Assembly (NCBI RefSeq): GCF_001612635.1
Contig: NZ_BDAV01000026.1
Location: 1 to 50,940, forward strand
Source of the DNA: Nocardia africana NBRC 100379
GTDB taxonomy: Bacteria > Actinomycetota > Actinomycetes > Mycobacteriales > Mycobacteriaceae
Length of the DNA: 50,940 bases
Direction of reading: 5' to 3'
Shown: positions 41,371-50,860 of the stretch, piece after piece
Position numbering within the stretch: position 1 is the stretch's first letter
Layout: the number at the start of each line of letters is the position of its first letter
Position numbers and translations under genes: made by a program
Notes under the pieces: model-generated
The model's input: the letters and a program-made list of their open reading frames with translations, nothing else
What the model was told of the DNA's origin: nothing
The model's database searches: none

Positions 41371-41907
41371 ATGAGTGCCGTGGAGCGACCCCTGTACGAA
41401 CGCGACCCCGCCGCCTATGCCGCGCATATCGCCGAAGGAAACGCCACCCTCCCGCGCAAACTCGTCAGCGCCGACGTACTGCTACTCGACCAGCATGGCC
41501 AGATCCTGCTCGTCGACCCCTACTACAAACCCGGATGGGACCTCCCCGGAGGCAACATCCAAGCCAACGAACCCCCCGACCTCGGAGCACAACGCGAACT
41601 CCGCGAAGAACTCGGCCTCGACCTCCCCACCAACCAACTGCACCTGCTGTGCGTGGACTGGGTATCACCACACAGCAAATGGGACGACTGGCTCGCATTC
41701 ATCTTCGGCGGCATCGAGCTCTCCGACGCACAAATCTCCATCATCCGCATCGGCGACAACGAACTAACCGCATACGAATTCTGCCCGCCGGCCCAAGCCC
41801 AGCACCGGCTCAGGCCCGGGCTATGGAAACGGGTCGAGGCTGCCCTCCATGCTCGACAAACCGGCCGAGTCGCATACCTCCACGACGGCCTCCGATCCTC
41901 ACCATGA
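41371..41907 (+). CDS. NUDIX hydrolase
   Basis: 178 residues. A complete NUDIX box is seen in LPGGNIQANEPPDLGAQREL followed by REELGL, after VSADVLLLDQHGQILLVDP. AGGAAGG lies about 8 bases before ATG 41371. Related actinobacterial proteins often occur with resistance or nucleotide-metabolism genes. Not closely similar to the NUDIX protein at 20237-20842. Confidence 0.85.
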   Translation: MSAVERPLYERDPAAYAAHIAEGNATLPRKLVSADVLLLDQHGQILLVDPYYKPGWDLPGGNIQANEPPDLGAQRELREELGLDLPTNQLHLLCVDWVSPHSKWDDWLAFIFGGIELSDAQISIIRIGDNELTAYEFCPPAQAQHRLRPGLWKRVEAALHARQTGRVAYLHDGLRSSP

Positions 41908-42140
41908 GTAACCGCCCCGATTAGGGCGCCCGTAAAATCCATTCCCATGTCCCAGCGCCCTCCGGGTGGCCACCCTCGGCGCCTGCGGCACGGGCCCGGC
42001 CGACGAGCTGGGTATGCGTTTCATGGGCTGACGCTGGTAGCTTCGTCCTTCTGACGCGAGGTGTCCTCGCTGAGTGTGGCTGCGAATGAACCTCAGAGCC
42101 ACCGATATGAGCGGTCACGACATTTGCAGGGGAAGCAGTG

Positions 42141-42626
42141 ATGACTGACGACCAGAGCCAGCTGGGCTTCGAGATCGAGTTCGACGGCCAGACGCAGGCG
42201 TGGCTGGAGTGGAGCGACCCAGACCGCATGGAATCGGCGATCCGTGCGTTTCTGACTGAGACCGTCGCGGGTATCGCGGACTACTCGGATCCTTGGTGGC
42301 AGGCACCGCTGTCGACTCGCATCATCGAAGAAGCTCGAGTGCTCTTCGCGAGCTGGGAAGGCTTCATCGCGCCTGAAAACCACTCCAAGGCAGACCAATT
42401 CATTCGGTTCGTGGGCGAATGCATTCGTCATCAACATCCTGGGATGGTGTGGACCACGAGCAAGCTCACCTACAACCCGCTGTATGCGGACGACGGTTTC
42501 CGTCCTGCGGTGCATTTCGTGGACGGGCATCGTGAAGAGCCGGTGAGCATGGTCGAGACGTTGTTTCGGATCGAGAGCGCCGAGCACCTGGACTACGCCA
42601 TTCGCGTAGCAGGCACACCGGCCTAA
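42141..42626 (+). CDS. Hypothetical protein (161 aa)
   Basis: Starts MTDDQSQLGFEIEFDGQTQA. Acidic and globular, with CIRHQHPGMVWTTSKLTYNP near the middle. AGGGGAAG precedes ATG 42141 at normal spacing; an in-frame GTG three bases earlier is too close. No family recognised. It lies directly upstream of the coiled-coil/ExK protein and could be its immunity or partner protein, by position only. Confidence 0.6.
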   Translation: MTDDQSQLGFEIEFDGQTQAWLEWSDPDRMESAIRAFLTETVAGIADYSDPWWQAPLSTRIIEEARVLFASWEGFIAPENHSKADQFIRFVGECIRHQHPGMVWTTSKLTYNPLYADDGFRPAVHFVDGHREEPVSMVETLFRIESAEHLDYAIRVAGTPA

Positions 42627-42633
42627 CGGTTCG

Positions 42634-42656
42634 CACAGCGCCGGGGGAACGCTGTG
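42634..42656 (+). promoter_or_regulatory. Hairpin holding the ribosome site in its loop
   Basis: CACAGCG (42634-42640) and CGCTGTG (42650-42656) are perfect 7-bp arms around CCGGGGGAA. The loop contains the only purine-rich ribosome-like sequence for ATG 42664. Folding would change ribosome access, so it may control translation of the next gene; it could also be a weak attenuator. Confidence 0.35.
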
Positions 42657-42663
42657 ATGTCGC

Positions 42664-43644
42664 ATGAGTGACCGGCCAGACAGGTACGACGCGCTTCGCA
42701 ACGGGATGCCGGCGTACGAGCGAGGCCGCTATTTCGAGATCGGGCGGGCGTATCTCGAGAAGGAGACCCGCGAGGCTGGATGGCGACAGCAGGTTCCGCT
42801 CGGCAGTGAAGGGCGGATCCTTGATTCGGCCCAGGTCAATCCCCGCACCGGCAAGGTCGACAAGAGCCGCGAAAGGAAATCGGGTCGCGTTGAGGGCCGT
42901 GAGGCGGTCCGGCAGATCGAGAAGGAAATCGACGCGCTGCGAGAAGGCAACCTCGTCAGTAGCCGCTGGGAGACAGTGGAAGGCGAGACGATCTCGCGTG
43001 AGGTCCAGACCATGCTGAACCTGGCCGCGCGCGAGTTCCCTGACAGGTTCGAACATCGCGTCGTCTCGCGTGAGGACGCGCGGCTGGCGATCCTGGAAGG
43101 CCAACGCATCGCGCGGGCACGGCAGCTGGAATTGCCCGGGTTGTCTCGCGACCGGTTGAAGCAGCGCCAACAAGAACGGGAGGCCCGGCAACGATCGCAA
43201 CGGGAAGCTGATCGTGTTCGGAAGTCGCGGGAGCAGCATGCTCGCACGCGAGGTGAGCGGCTGGCGAAGATGTACGGGCGATTTCGTGACGGCGCCGAGC
43301 GAGGATTCGACGCGATCGCACAAGCTCACCATCGCGCCGGCCGGCTGACCTACACCCTTGAACGATTCCGCGACATGACCGAGCGGGCACGCGCCGAGGC
43401 TGAACGGCGCATAGCAGCCGAGCGTGAAGCCCGGCGCCTGCGTGAGCAGCGCGAAGCGAGGGAACGCTTTCTGGAACGGCTGCCCGATGATGTCGCCGAC
43501 AAGCTGCGGCGTTCGTTTCCGGCGCCAGGTGACGACTCGCGGTACCGCGGTATCGAACCGCACAGGGGTTCGACCCGTGCGGGCCGGGAAGCTCGCGCGC
43601 GGGCTCTGGAAAGAGAACGAGGACGAGAAGGACGCTCCCGCTGA
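42664..43644 (+). CDS. Coiled-coil protein with nuclease-like D...ExK motif
   Basis: 326 residues. Residues 20-110 read YFEIGRAYLEKE, GRILDSAQVNPRTGKVDKSR, then ERKSGRVEGREAVRQIEKEI. D54 with E70 and K72 fits the D-Xn-ExK pattern of restriction-endonuclease-fold nucleases, including REase-type polymorphic toxins. From about 160 to 300 the protein is a charged coiled coil (Arg/Glu/Gln-rich). It lies near the relaxase gene. Nuclease or toxin activity is an inference from a short motif; a structural DNA-processing accessory is the main alternative. Confidence 0.55.
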   Translation: MSDRPDRYDALRNGMPAYERGRYFEIGRAYLEKETREAGWRQQVPLGSEGRILDSAQVNPRTGKVDKSRERKSGRVEGREAVRQIEKEIDALREGNLVSSRWETVEGETISREVQTMLNLAAREFPDRFEHRVVSREDARLAILEGQRIARARQLELPGLSRDRLKQRQQEREARQRSQREADRVRKSREQHARTRGERLAKMYGRFRDGAERGFDAIAQAHHRAGRLTYTLERFRDMTERARAEAERRIAAEREARRLREQREARERFLERLPDDVADKLRRSFPAPGDDSRYRGIEPHRGSTRAGREARARALERERGREGRSR

Positions 43645-44115
43645 ACGAATGGAGATCCGAGCCGAGCGTGGGTCTGTCGCATCCGGAATGCATGCTGGAT
43701 GCCAGCGCTACGGACCGAAGACGGTGTGGGTCCGGGCCGCAGGTGGTGCTCGGCCCGGCCGAGTGTAGCGATGATGTACTGTCTGCGAAACGCGTCGATG
43801 GCTTGATGTGTAGGTGCGGGACTGGCCCGCTCGAAGTGGGAAGCCGATCGGGGCGACCAGCACAGCGACCGCGGCGTCGCGGCGAGTCGCGACGAAGTTG
43901 GCTCCTGTGCGGGGCGGGGAGGATAGGCTGTAGGTGGAGTGTCAGGACGCGCACGCGCTCCTCGTTCTAGCCTGAGTTGCCTCGCCCACGCCGGTTTTGG
44001 TGACGTTGAGGGCCAAGGTCCTTCCCGGGGCCCGCGTTTCCTTATCCGTGGTCGCATGCTTGCTTCGTCGCACGGCAGGGTGGCGTGGGTGCCCGAGCCG
44101 GGAATGGACGAGGAC
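43645..44115. other. Intergenic interval with two GC-rich hairpins
   Basis: 471 bases. Perfect inverted repeats CCGGGCCG/CGGCCCGG (43732-43739 and 43751-43758) and CGTCGCG/CGCGACG (43875-43881 and 43888-43894). The first could end transcription of the coiled-coil gene. The frame of the next gene is open back to 43939, so part of the interval might be coding if an upstream start is used. Confidence 0.4.
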
Positions 44116-45069
44116 ATGCCGAAAAACACCAGTTCACGGCGACGACGCCGGGCTCGCCGGATCGCGGCGCAAGACAACGTGAAATATTCCGAAGCTCTCC
44201 GCCGCGGCGATGAGCTGGCTGCGCAGGTACGCGAGCAGGTGCGAAGGAACGCGCGGTTACGTCCGACGAAGGTCACCATCGGTGGAATCGAAAAGTATTG
44301 GCGTCGTGATGATGCCGAACAGCTCGGTCCGACCGGCATGGAGGATCCGTCCCGCGTGGATATCGTTGCCGCGGCGGATGCGCTGATGCCGAAGGTCGTT
44401 GCGCTTCAGTCCGCCAGACTGAACCCGACGACCGTGGTCGTGCCCTACTGGCAGCGAGACACAGTGAGCCAGAACGACGTCTACGAGGATTTCCGCACGA
44501 CGCTCCACCAGGTGCTCAACGACCTCAAACGTGTTCGTGAGGACGCCGAACTCCACTGTGTCGACTGGAGAACCGTTGCCGCCGCCTACTACGGGGTGGA
44601 CGCGAAGCTGAAAGAGCTGGATCGAATCACCGGCGGACCGCTGCACGACCGGCTCGAATCTGCGATGCAATCGGCGGGTGTGTTGTCGATGACGGCCGAA
44701 GCAGTCCACAGCCGGGGATGCCTGCTCAGCGCCGACCGTTCCCGCCGCCTGAGCTGGGGATACTCACCGTGCAGTGGCGGTGACATCCGGGTACGTGTGC
44801 GGATCTTCGACGACGAGACCACCGTCACCGTGCCCGGTTGCGCGCGCCACGCCGCCGAGGAAATCGTCTGCTTCGACTACGAAGTCGAAGACGGCTACAT
44901 CAGTGTCGAGATTATGGGCGGCACTGATGACGACCTCGATGTGATCTACGATCTCGCCGAGGAGGTCCGCCGCGAGCGCGAAGAACGCCAGCGGGAATAC
45001 GCGAAAGACAAATTCGCGGTCAGAACGGTGCCCGAGCCGCCGTGGCATCGCGGCCAGGACTACTGGTGA
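44116..45069 (+). CDS. Hypothetical protein with basic N-terminal motif
   Basis: 317 residues from ATG 44116. The N-terminus (SSRRRRRARRIAAQDNVKYS, then EALRRGDEL) matches a short basic motif that is frequent on mycobacterial and nocardial plasmid proteins and may bind nucleic acid. The centre has a helical segment (DFRTTLHQVLNDLKRVREDA) and the end is acidic and charged. Alternative in-frame starts at 44104 and further up cannot be excluded; no start has a good ribosome site. Function unknown; located just before the relaxase gene's 3' end, convergent to it. Confidence 0.6.
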   Translation: MPKNTSSRRRRRARRIAAQDNVKYSEALRRGDELAAQVREQVRRNARLRPTKVTIGGIEKYWRRDDAEQLGPTGMEDPSRVDIVAAADALMPKVVALQSARLNPTTVVVPYWQRDTVSQNDVYEDFRTTLHQVLNDLKRVREDAELHCVDWRTVAAAYYGVDAKLKELDRITGGPLHDRLESAMQSAGVLSMTAEAVHSRGCLLSADRSRRLSWGYSPCSGGDIRVRVRIFDDETTVTVPGCARHAAEEIVCFDYEVEDGYISVEIMGGTDDDLDVIYDLAEEVRREREERQREYAKDKFAVRTVPEPPWHRGQDYW

Positions 45070-45304
45070 TCCTCTCGGCTCACAGGCGCTGCGAGCCGTT
45101 GTCGATCTGGTGGCAGGCGGAGGACCGGGCGATCCAAACCTGCTTGTGTCAGCTGGTCCTCACTCGTGCACGTGGGCAGCCGGACCAGCGCAGTTCACGG
45201 CTGACCGCACAAGCGGCAATCCACTGGGCGGTGCGGCCTTCCTGCTCACTCTGATTCGAGCTGCCAGCGGTGCTGGGGTCGGGTAGCGGTATGGTCGGTT
45301 GTTG

Positions 45305-48300
45305 CTAGAGCTCAGGGCTGTCGGTTTCGGCAGCTGTGCTGGTGTCCGGGCCAGTGTGTTCGAGGGCAGACCAGTGTTCGATTCCGTCTTCGCGCTGGGC
45401 GCGCTGTGCGTGTTCGGTGGTGGTTTGTTCGGGTGTGAGGTGGGCGCGGCGTGTGTGTTCGGCGTGTAGTTCGGTGAGTTCTTCTTCCAGCCAGCCGGTA
45501 TCGACCGGGTCGGCGGTGTTCGTGGTGCCGGGTGCTGGGCCGTAGATGGTGGCCTCGTCGTCGGCGAGTTGAGTGCGGAGTTCGAGGGTGCCGATGGCTT
45601 GGACGAGTTCGGTATCGGTGAGCATGTGAGTCGGGTTGGATGGATCGAACCCGCTGTCGCTGCCGAGGTCTTGCGATGAATTGTTCTGGCTGGCGGGGGT
45701 TTCGGCTGTCAGGAGTGCGTCTGCGAAGGCTTCGATAGTCGCGCGGTCGGCTGGGTTGCGGGTGTGGCGCCAGTCTTTTCGCAGGAGTGCCAGCGCTGCG
45801 GCGGGTGGCTGTCGGTCGGTGATGAAGGTGCAGCGGGCGGTGATGTGATCGGCGGGGTTGTGGTGGGGGATGCCGGGTTGGTTGTCGTCTCGGCAGGTGT
45901 TGCAGAGTCCGTCGTCGCAGTGGTGTTGGTGGGTGTCGGTGCGGGCGCGTTCGAGTCCGCAGGCGAGGCACGGGAGTTCGTGGTGGTCGGGAACTGCGTA
46001 GCGGTCGTAGTCGACGGTGTGGCCGGTGCCGGCGAGGAAGCTGGTGGTGTCGGAGCGTTCTGGTGCCTGTTTGCCGGGCCGGTGGCGCGTGGTGCCAGTT
46101 CCTTCGGGGACGGGTAGGTGGGCGGGGTCGGCGTCGAGGTCGGCGAAGGATTGGGTGTAGGTGTCGAACGCGTCGCGGCCGAGGTCGTGGAGGGCTGGAC
46201 GCCGCCGTGTGGGATCCACGTATTCGCGGTGATCGCGCGCGGCGGTGCGCGGCTCGCGGGCAGGCCGGGTGTTGTCGGGTGGTTGGTGGAGGCGGGGGTC
46301 GGTGGCAGGGATTGCGGCGAGGATCAATTCGCGATGTTCGGGGTAGCGGTCGGCGGCCCATCGGAGCCGCGCGACCGCGACCGGGTAGGCGCGGGTGGTC
46401 AGGGTGGTGATGACGCGTTGGAGGATGTCGCGTTCAGTGGTGTCGAGGTGGGCGGTGAGGCGGGCGAAGGCATGTCGGGCATCGTCGATCCTGCCGGAGG
46501 CTACGAGGTCGCCGATCGCGTGAACGATATTGGTGGGCAACGGACCGACACTGTCGGCGTGGTTTGGGGTGGTGTCGTGGGGCTCGGGTGGTGGTTGTGT
46601 CATGGCGGTCGTGGTTCCGGTTGCGAGGTGGGGGTCTTCGGGGTCGGTGGTGGGGTGGGTGAGTATTTCGATGCGCCAGGCCAGTGCGGTGGCGAGGTGG
46701 TTGGCGCGGGGGAGGGTTGTCGCGTCGTCCGTGGCGGTGAGGAGAAGTTCGTGGGCGGTGGCGAGGAGGTCGTGGGGTGTCCAGTCGGGGGGTGCGGTGT
46801 CGATGGCGGCGACCAGGCGTGGCCAGGCGGGATCGGCGATGACGTGGTCGGCGACGTCGTGGCCGAGGATGTCGTGCAGGTGCGGTGTCCAGTCGGGGCG
46901 TAGCGGCTGTCCGGGGTGGGTGGTGAGCGCGGAGGGGTCGAGGCGCAGGCGTGACCAGAGGGCGGCGGCGGGCATGTCGTCGGGCAGCGGACGGGTGGCG
47001 GTGGCGTTGGTGAGCAGGGTGTCGATGTCGAGTCCGGCCGCGGCGGCGGTGTCGAGATAGTTGGCGAGGACGGGCCACCAGGGGTCGCTGGTGATGCGGG
47101 TGTCGAGGCGTTTGACCAGTGGCTCCCAGGTATGGGTGGCGGTGTGCAGGTCCCCCAGCGCATCGGTCACCCGGGCGTTCAGCCGTGTTTGGTGGTCGCG
47201 TTCGCGGGCGGGAAAACGGTCGGGGCCGGTGGGGCGCAGGTCGGTGTCGGGGACGTGGTTGGCGGCCCGCCACACCGCCAGCTCGGCGATCAGCTCGCGA
47301 TTGCCGAGTAGGGGCCGTGCCCAGACCGGTGCGCCGGCGGCGGTCCAGGTTCGGGCGTCGATGGTGATCTGGGTGGTCAGGTCGGCGACGATGCGTCGAC
47401 GTGCGTGTAGCTGGCCGGCAAGTTCCGGGTCGGACAACCGGTGTGGCAGGCCGAGCAGCCAGGGCAGGGGTCCGGTTCCGGTGGAGTGTGCGCCGCTGGT
47501 GTCGAGGCGCCAGTCCAACACGGCGGCAGGGTCTTTCGCGGTGTCGAGTTCGCGTTCATCGATGGCCTCGCGCAGCGCGGTGACGGGGTCGTGGCCGGCG
47601 AGGGCGAGGATGGCCAGGTGCTGGCGCAGGGTGGGGTAGGCGGGTGCGTCGGTGAGTCCGGGCAGCAGGGTTTCGGCCTCGTGGTCGAGCCGGGTGAGGG
47701 CGTCGGCGCCGAGGGTGTGTTCGGTGGCGACGCCGATGGCGTCGAGGTAGATGTCGACAGCGCGGCCGAGCCGGCGGTAGGGGTCGAGGGCGTCGCGCAG
47801 GGCGGTGTGGGCGCTGGTGTGGGTGGCCTCGCAGGCCAGGATGTGTTGCAGGACTTCGACGGCGGTGCGGGGCAGGATGGCGGGTTCGGTCCAGAAAGAG
47901 GCTTCGCTGCCGTCGATGGTGGTGGGGACGTAGAGGTGGTTGGCGTGGATTCCGCGGGTGATCGCGACGTAGAGCTGGTTGCGTGATTCGCTGCCCGTGA
48001 GCACGGTATGGCAGGCGTCGGCGGTGGTGCCTTGGGCGGAATCGATCGTCATCGCGTACCCGAGACGCACATGCAGGCCGACGTATTCGGGCGGAAGCAC
48101 CGTGGCGTCGCCGGGCCGGCCGCCGGGGCGCAGATGGGTGACGGTGAGGCTGCCGTCGGCGTGGACGGTGTCGACGCGCCAGCGGTAGCCGTTGCGCACC
48201 CAGTCGCGTTCACCCAGGGCCAGGCGGCGGTTGTTGCGGCGGGTGCAGACGACATCACCGGCGGACGCGGACAACCCGTCGCCCAATACCGTCGTAGCGG

Positions 48301-50860
48301 AGGCTATTTCGGTGGTGCGGGCGAGGCGGTCGGTTCGGGCGCGGTGGTTGAGGTCGGTGACGATGTCGTGGGTCGGGGCGAGCATGATCGCGTCGCGGTT
48401 GGCGTGTTTGTCGGCGAACCAGGCGCCGTAGGCTTTGTCGGCGATGGTGGCGGCGCTGCCGGAATGGATGCGCTGGTGGTCGAGGTAGAAGCCGAGTCCT
48501 GATGGGTCGCCGTCGCGCAGTGCGAGTCCGGCGGTGGCTTCGGCGGTGTCGGCGAAGCGCACCACGTGCGTCAACGTGATCGTATCGGGGGCGTGGGTGC
48601 CGTCTATCCCGGCGCCGCCGGCGTCGATCGAGGGCAGTTGTTTGTCGTCGCCGACGCACCGGACGGTGGCCCCCTGGGCGGTGAGGAATTCGAACAGCCG
48701 CAGCCGTTTTCGATCCGACAGCTTGACATGTTCATCGACGATCACCAGCGTGAGTTCGCCGATTTGGTGGACCCACATCGGTACGGCGGCGGGGAAATCG
48801 TCGGCCGATGGCGCGGTTTCGGGGTCATTGCGTGGTCGGTGTCGATCAAGGATGTGCAGGAGTCGGTCGACGGTTTCGACGCGGGCGCCGGTGGCTTCGG
48901 CGAGGATCGCGGCGGGCGCGGCCTCGGGGGCCAGGCCGAGCACTGTTCCGCCGGAGGCGTGCCAGGCGTCGACGAGGACGCGCATGGCGGTGGTTTTCCC
49001 GGTGCCCGCCGGGGCGGACGCGACCGCGATGCGCGCCGCGGATGTGGCGAAGTGGGTGACCATGGCGGCCTGGCCGGCGTTGAGTTTCTTGCCTTCGTGG
49101 GCGGGATCGGTGTTGTATGCCGCGATCGCGGCGGTCACGAAACTCTCATCGATGGTGCGGGCTCCGGGCTGGACCGATAGCACCGTGAGGCGGTATTCGA
49201 TGTCGAGTTGGTGGGCGGAGGTGTAGGTCTGGGTGCCGGAGCGGGTGTAGACGCTGGCGCCGTCGCGGCGCTGGAACGGCGCAGGCACGGTGGCGAGGTC
49301 GGGTTCGGCAGCGATATCGGGATCGGTGCGGGCGAGTGAATTGCGGGGTGAGAGTGCTTGGGCGACAACGGCGTCGGTGATGTCCGCCCAGGTGTCGCGG
49401 TCGGTGAGGGCGCGGATGCGGCGTTCGGTTTCGGCGCGGATGTGGTGGTGCTGCCACACCGACCGCTGCCCCGACACCACCTCCACCACCTCGCGCGCGA
49501 TATCCGCGACGCGATCCTCGCTCAGCATCGGTGAGGGAGGCGAGGCGCGGTTGATGCTGGTGGCCACGACTCGGTCGAGGATGGTGTGGCCGCCGAGCAC
49601 GGTGGAGGCTTGGGTGCGCCAGTCGCGGCGTTGCTCGGCCCACGACCGCGACAGGTGTTTGGCTGGACGGGTCTGCAAGGTCGCGACCTGGGAGAGATTC
49701 CACATCTCGGCCGGGGTGGGCTCGCGCCCGAGTTGCTGGTGGAACTCGACGGTCAGCTCTCCCAGTCGTGTGCGGATGGCGGTGTCGCGTCGTGACCAGT
49801 ACCGGATCAGTACCGCGGGGATGCCGGCGATTTCGCGGATGGGGCGTTTGTTCGGGTTGGTGCCGGCGCGTTCGGCGAACTCGACGCGGAGGTCGGCGCG
49901 TAGGTGGTGTTCGAGGCGGGTGTTGTAGATCTCGCTGATCGTCACGTTCAGCCGGTAGATTCGCGCCGCGTCCAGGGTCCGCCAGCGCCCGTCGGCACCG
50001 CGGACGCGGTTGGCGATGACGACATGGGTGTGCAAATCCGGGTCCCCGCATCGGGATTCGCGGTGAACGAACCGGGCGGCGATGATGCCGTCGACATCGA
50101 GTTGACGTACCCCGTTGCGGCCTGCCCGGGTGAAGATCCCATGCTGTTGCAGCCAACGCAGGGCGTCGTCCACGGCGGCGTCGTGCGCTGCGGCGATGCG
50201 CCCGGAGACCTCGAGGGGTGCGATGGCCCACAGCGCGGAGACGCTTTTGACCGGAGAGAAAGTGAGGTCGAACCCGGCGACCGCCGCTGATTTCGGGCGC
50301 GACATCTTGGCGACGAACCCGGACAACTCGCGATCATCCAATGGCGGTCGCTCGTACTGTTCGGTGAACATTTCTGCGGCGACGTCGGTACGTATCCGTG
50401 CGCGAACCTCGTCGGGAATCGCCGCGCGGGCGTCGACTCCGGCAGCGATATTGTGTTCAGCGAACGCCTTGCCGCAGCGTTTGCGGAACTCGTTGTCACC
50501 GGAATAGGTGCGATACGGATTACCCAACCGTGTCGCGCGCTCCGCGATTTCGGTCGCGGCTTTGAGGCTGGTTCCTTTCGCAGTCTCGGAAGCGATGACG
50601 CGTGCGGTGATCGCGTCGGTGTCGGGATGGCGGCCGTGGCCGAACAACGCCCGCATCTGCGCTTCGGTCACCTCCTCACCGGGCGAGAGCCCCAGGGTGG
50701 CAAGCCCGTTGCCCCACCATAGGCCGGGTTGCTCACCGTGGACGGAGTAATAGTCGGATAGGGTTCCGGGGCCGCGGTCGGTGGCATCGGCCGCAGCGAC
50801 CTGACGAAGGTAATACCGGTAGCTATCGCCCGCGAGAATTTTATGGAGCGTCGCGGTCAT
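45305..50860 (-). CDS. MobF (TrwC/TraI-type) relaxase-helicase
   Basis: 1851 residues, complete. It nicks oriT and unwinds DNA during conjugation. The N-terminal TrwC relaxase has nicking tyrosines near Y14-Y17 (SYRYYLRQVA) and the HUH metal motif in DPDLHTHVVIANRV near residues 273-286. A RecD/AAA_30-like helicase follows, with Walker A VASAPAGTGKT near 615, Walker B VIVDEHVKLSD near 705, and the C-terminal helicase motif DSAQGTTADACH near 935. A long C-terminal region includes a Cys/His cluster (CLACGLERARTDTHQHHCDD) near 1640 that could bind zinc. Strong ribosome site not seen. Confidence 0.95.
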   Translation of the reverse strand: MTATLHKILAGDSYRYYLRQVAAADATDRGPGTLSDYYSVHGEQPGLWWGNGLATLGLSPGEEVTEAQMRALFGHGRHPDTDAITARVIASETAKGTSLKAATEIAERATRLGNPYRTYSGDNEFRKRCGKAFAEHNIAAGVDARAAIPDEVRARIRTDVAAEMFTEQYERPPLDDRELSGFVAKMSRPKSAAVAGFDLTFSPVKSVSALWAIAPLEVSGRIAAAHDAAVDDALRWLQQHGIFTRAGRNGVRQLDVDGIIAARFVHRESRCGDPDLHTHVVIANRVRGADGRWRTLDAARIYRLNVTISEIYNTRLEHHLRADLRVEFAERAGTNPNKRPIREIAGIPAVLIRYWSRRDTAIRTRLGELTVEFHQQLGREPTPAEMWNLSQVATLQTRPAKHLSRSWAEQRRDWRTQASTVLGGHTILDRVVATSINRASPPSPMLSEDRVADIAREVVEVVSGQRSVWQHHHIRAETERRIRALTDRDTWADITDAVVAQALSPRNSLARTDPDIAAEPDLATVPAPFQRRDGASVYTRSGTQTYTSAHQLDIEYRLTVLSVQPGARTIDESFVTAAIAAYNTDPAHEGKKLNAGQAAMVTHFATSAARIAVASAPAGTGKTTAMRVLVDAWHASGGTVLGLAPEAAPAAILAEATGARVETVDRLLHILDRHRPRNDPETAPSADDFPAAVPMWVHQIGELTLVIVDEHVKLSDRKRLRLFEFLTAQGATVRCVGDDKQLPSIDAGGAGIDGTHAPDTITLTHVVRFADTAEATAGLALRDGDPSGLGFYLDHQRIHSGSAATIADKAYGAWFADKHANRDAIMLAPTHDIVTDLNHRARTDRLARTTEIASATTVLGDGLSASAGDVVCTRRNNRRLALGERDWVRNGYRWRVDTVHADGSLTVTHLRPGGRPGDATVLPPEYVGLHVRLGYAMTIDSAQGTTADACHTVLTGSESRNQLYVAITRGIHANHLYVPTTIDGSEASFWTEPAILPRTAVEVLQHILACEATHTSAHTALRDALDPYRRLGRAVDIYLDAIGVATEHTLGADALTRLDHEAETLLPGLTDAPAYPTLRQHLAILALAGHDPVTALREAIDERELDTAKDPAAVLDWRLDTSGAHSTGTGPLPWLLGLPHRLSDPELAGQLHARRRIVADLTTQITIDARTWTAAGAPVWARPLLGNRELIAELAVWRAANHVPDTDLRPTGPDRFPARERDHQTRLNARVTDALGDLHTATHTWEPLVKRLDTRITSDPWWPVLANYLDTAAAAGLDIDTLLTNATATRPLPDDMPAAALWSRLRLDPSALTTHPGQPLRPDWTPHLHDILGHDVADHVIADPAWPRLVAAIDTAPPDWTPHDLLATAHELLLTATDDATTLPRANHLATALAWRIEILTHPTTDPEDPHLATGTTTAMTQPPPEPHDTTPNHADSVGPLPTNIVHAIGDLVASGRIDDARHAFARLTAHLDTTERDILQRVITTLTTRAYPVAVARLRWAADRYPEHRELILAAIPATDPRLHQPPDNTRPAREPRTAARDHREYVDPTRRRPALHDLGRDAFDTYTQSFADLDADPAHLPVPEGTGTTRHRPGKQAPERSDTTSFLAGTGHTVDYDRYAVPDHHELPCLACGLERARTDTHQHHCDDGLCNTCRDDNQPGIPHHNPADHITARCTFITDRQPPAAALALLRKDWRHTRNPADRATIEAFADALLTAETPASQNNSSQDLGSDSGFDPSNPTHMLTDTELVQAIGTLELRTQLADDEATIYGPAPGTTNTADPVDTGWLEEELTELHAEHTRRAHLTPEQTTTEHAQRAQREDGIEHWSALEHTGPDTSTAAETDSPEL

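Noticed and set aside
40919..41374. 151-codon frame whose stop overlaps the NUDIX start
   Set aside because: Basic and Cys-rich with no motif or ribosome site; begins inside the TmrB-like gene.
43732..43894. Two GC-rich hairpins as an oriT
   Set aside because: They lie 1.4 kb beyond the 3' end of the relaxase gene rather than by its start, and no nic-like sequence is recognisable.
45312..50231. Several long minus- and plus-strand frames within the relaxase
   Set aside because: All are Arg/Pro/Gly/Val-rich shadows of the 1851-residue relaxase frame, which carries HUH and helicase motifs throughout.
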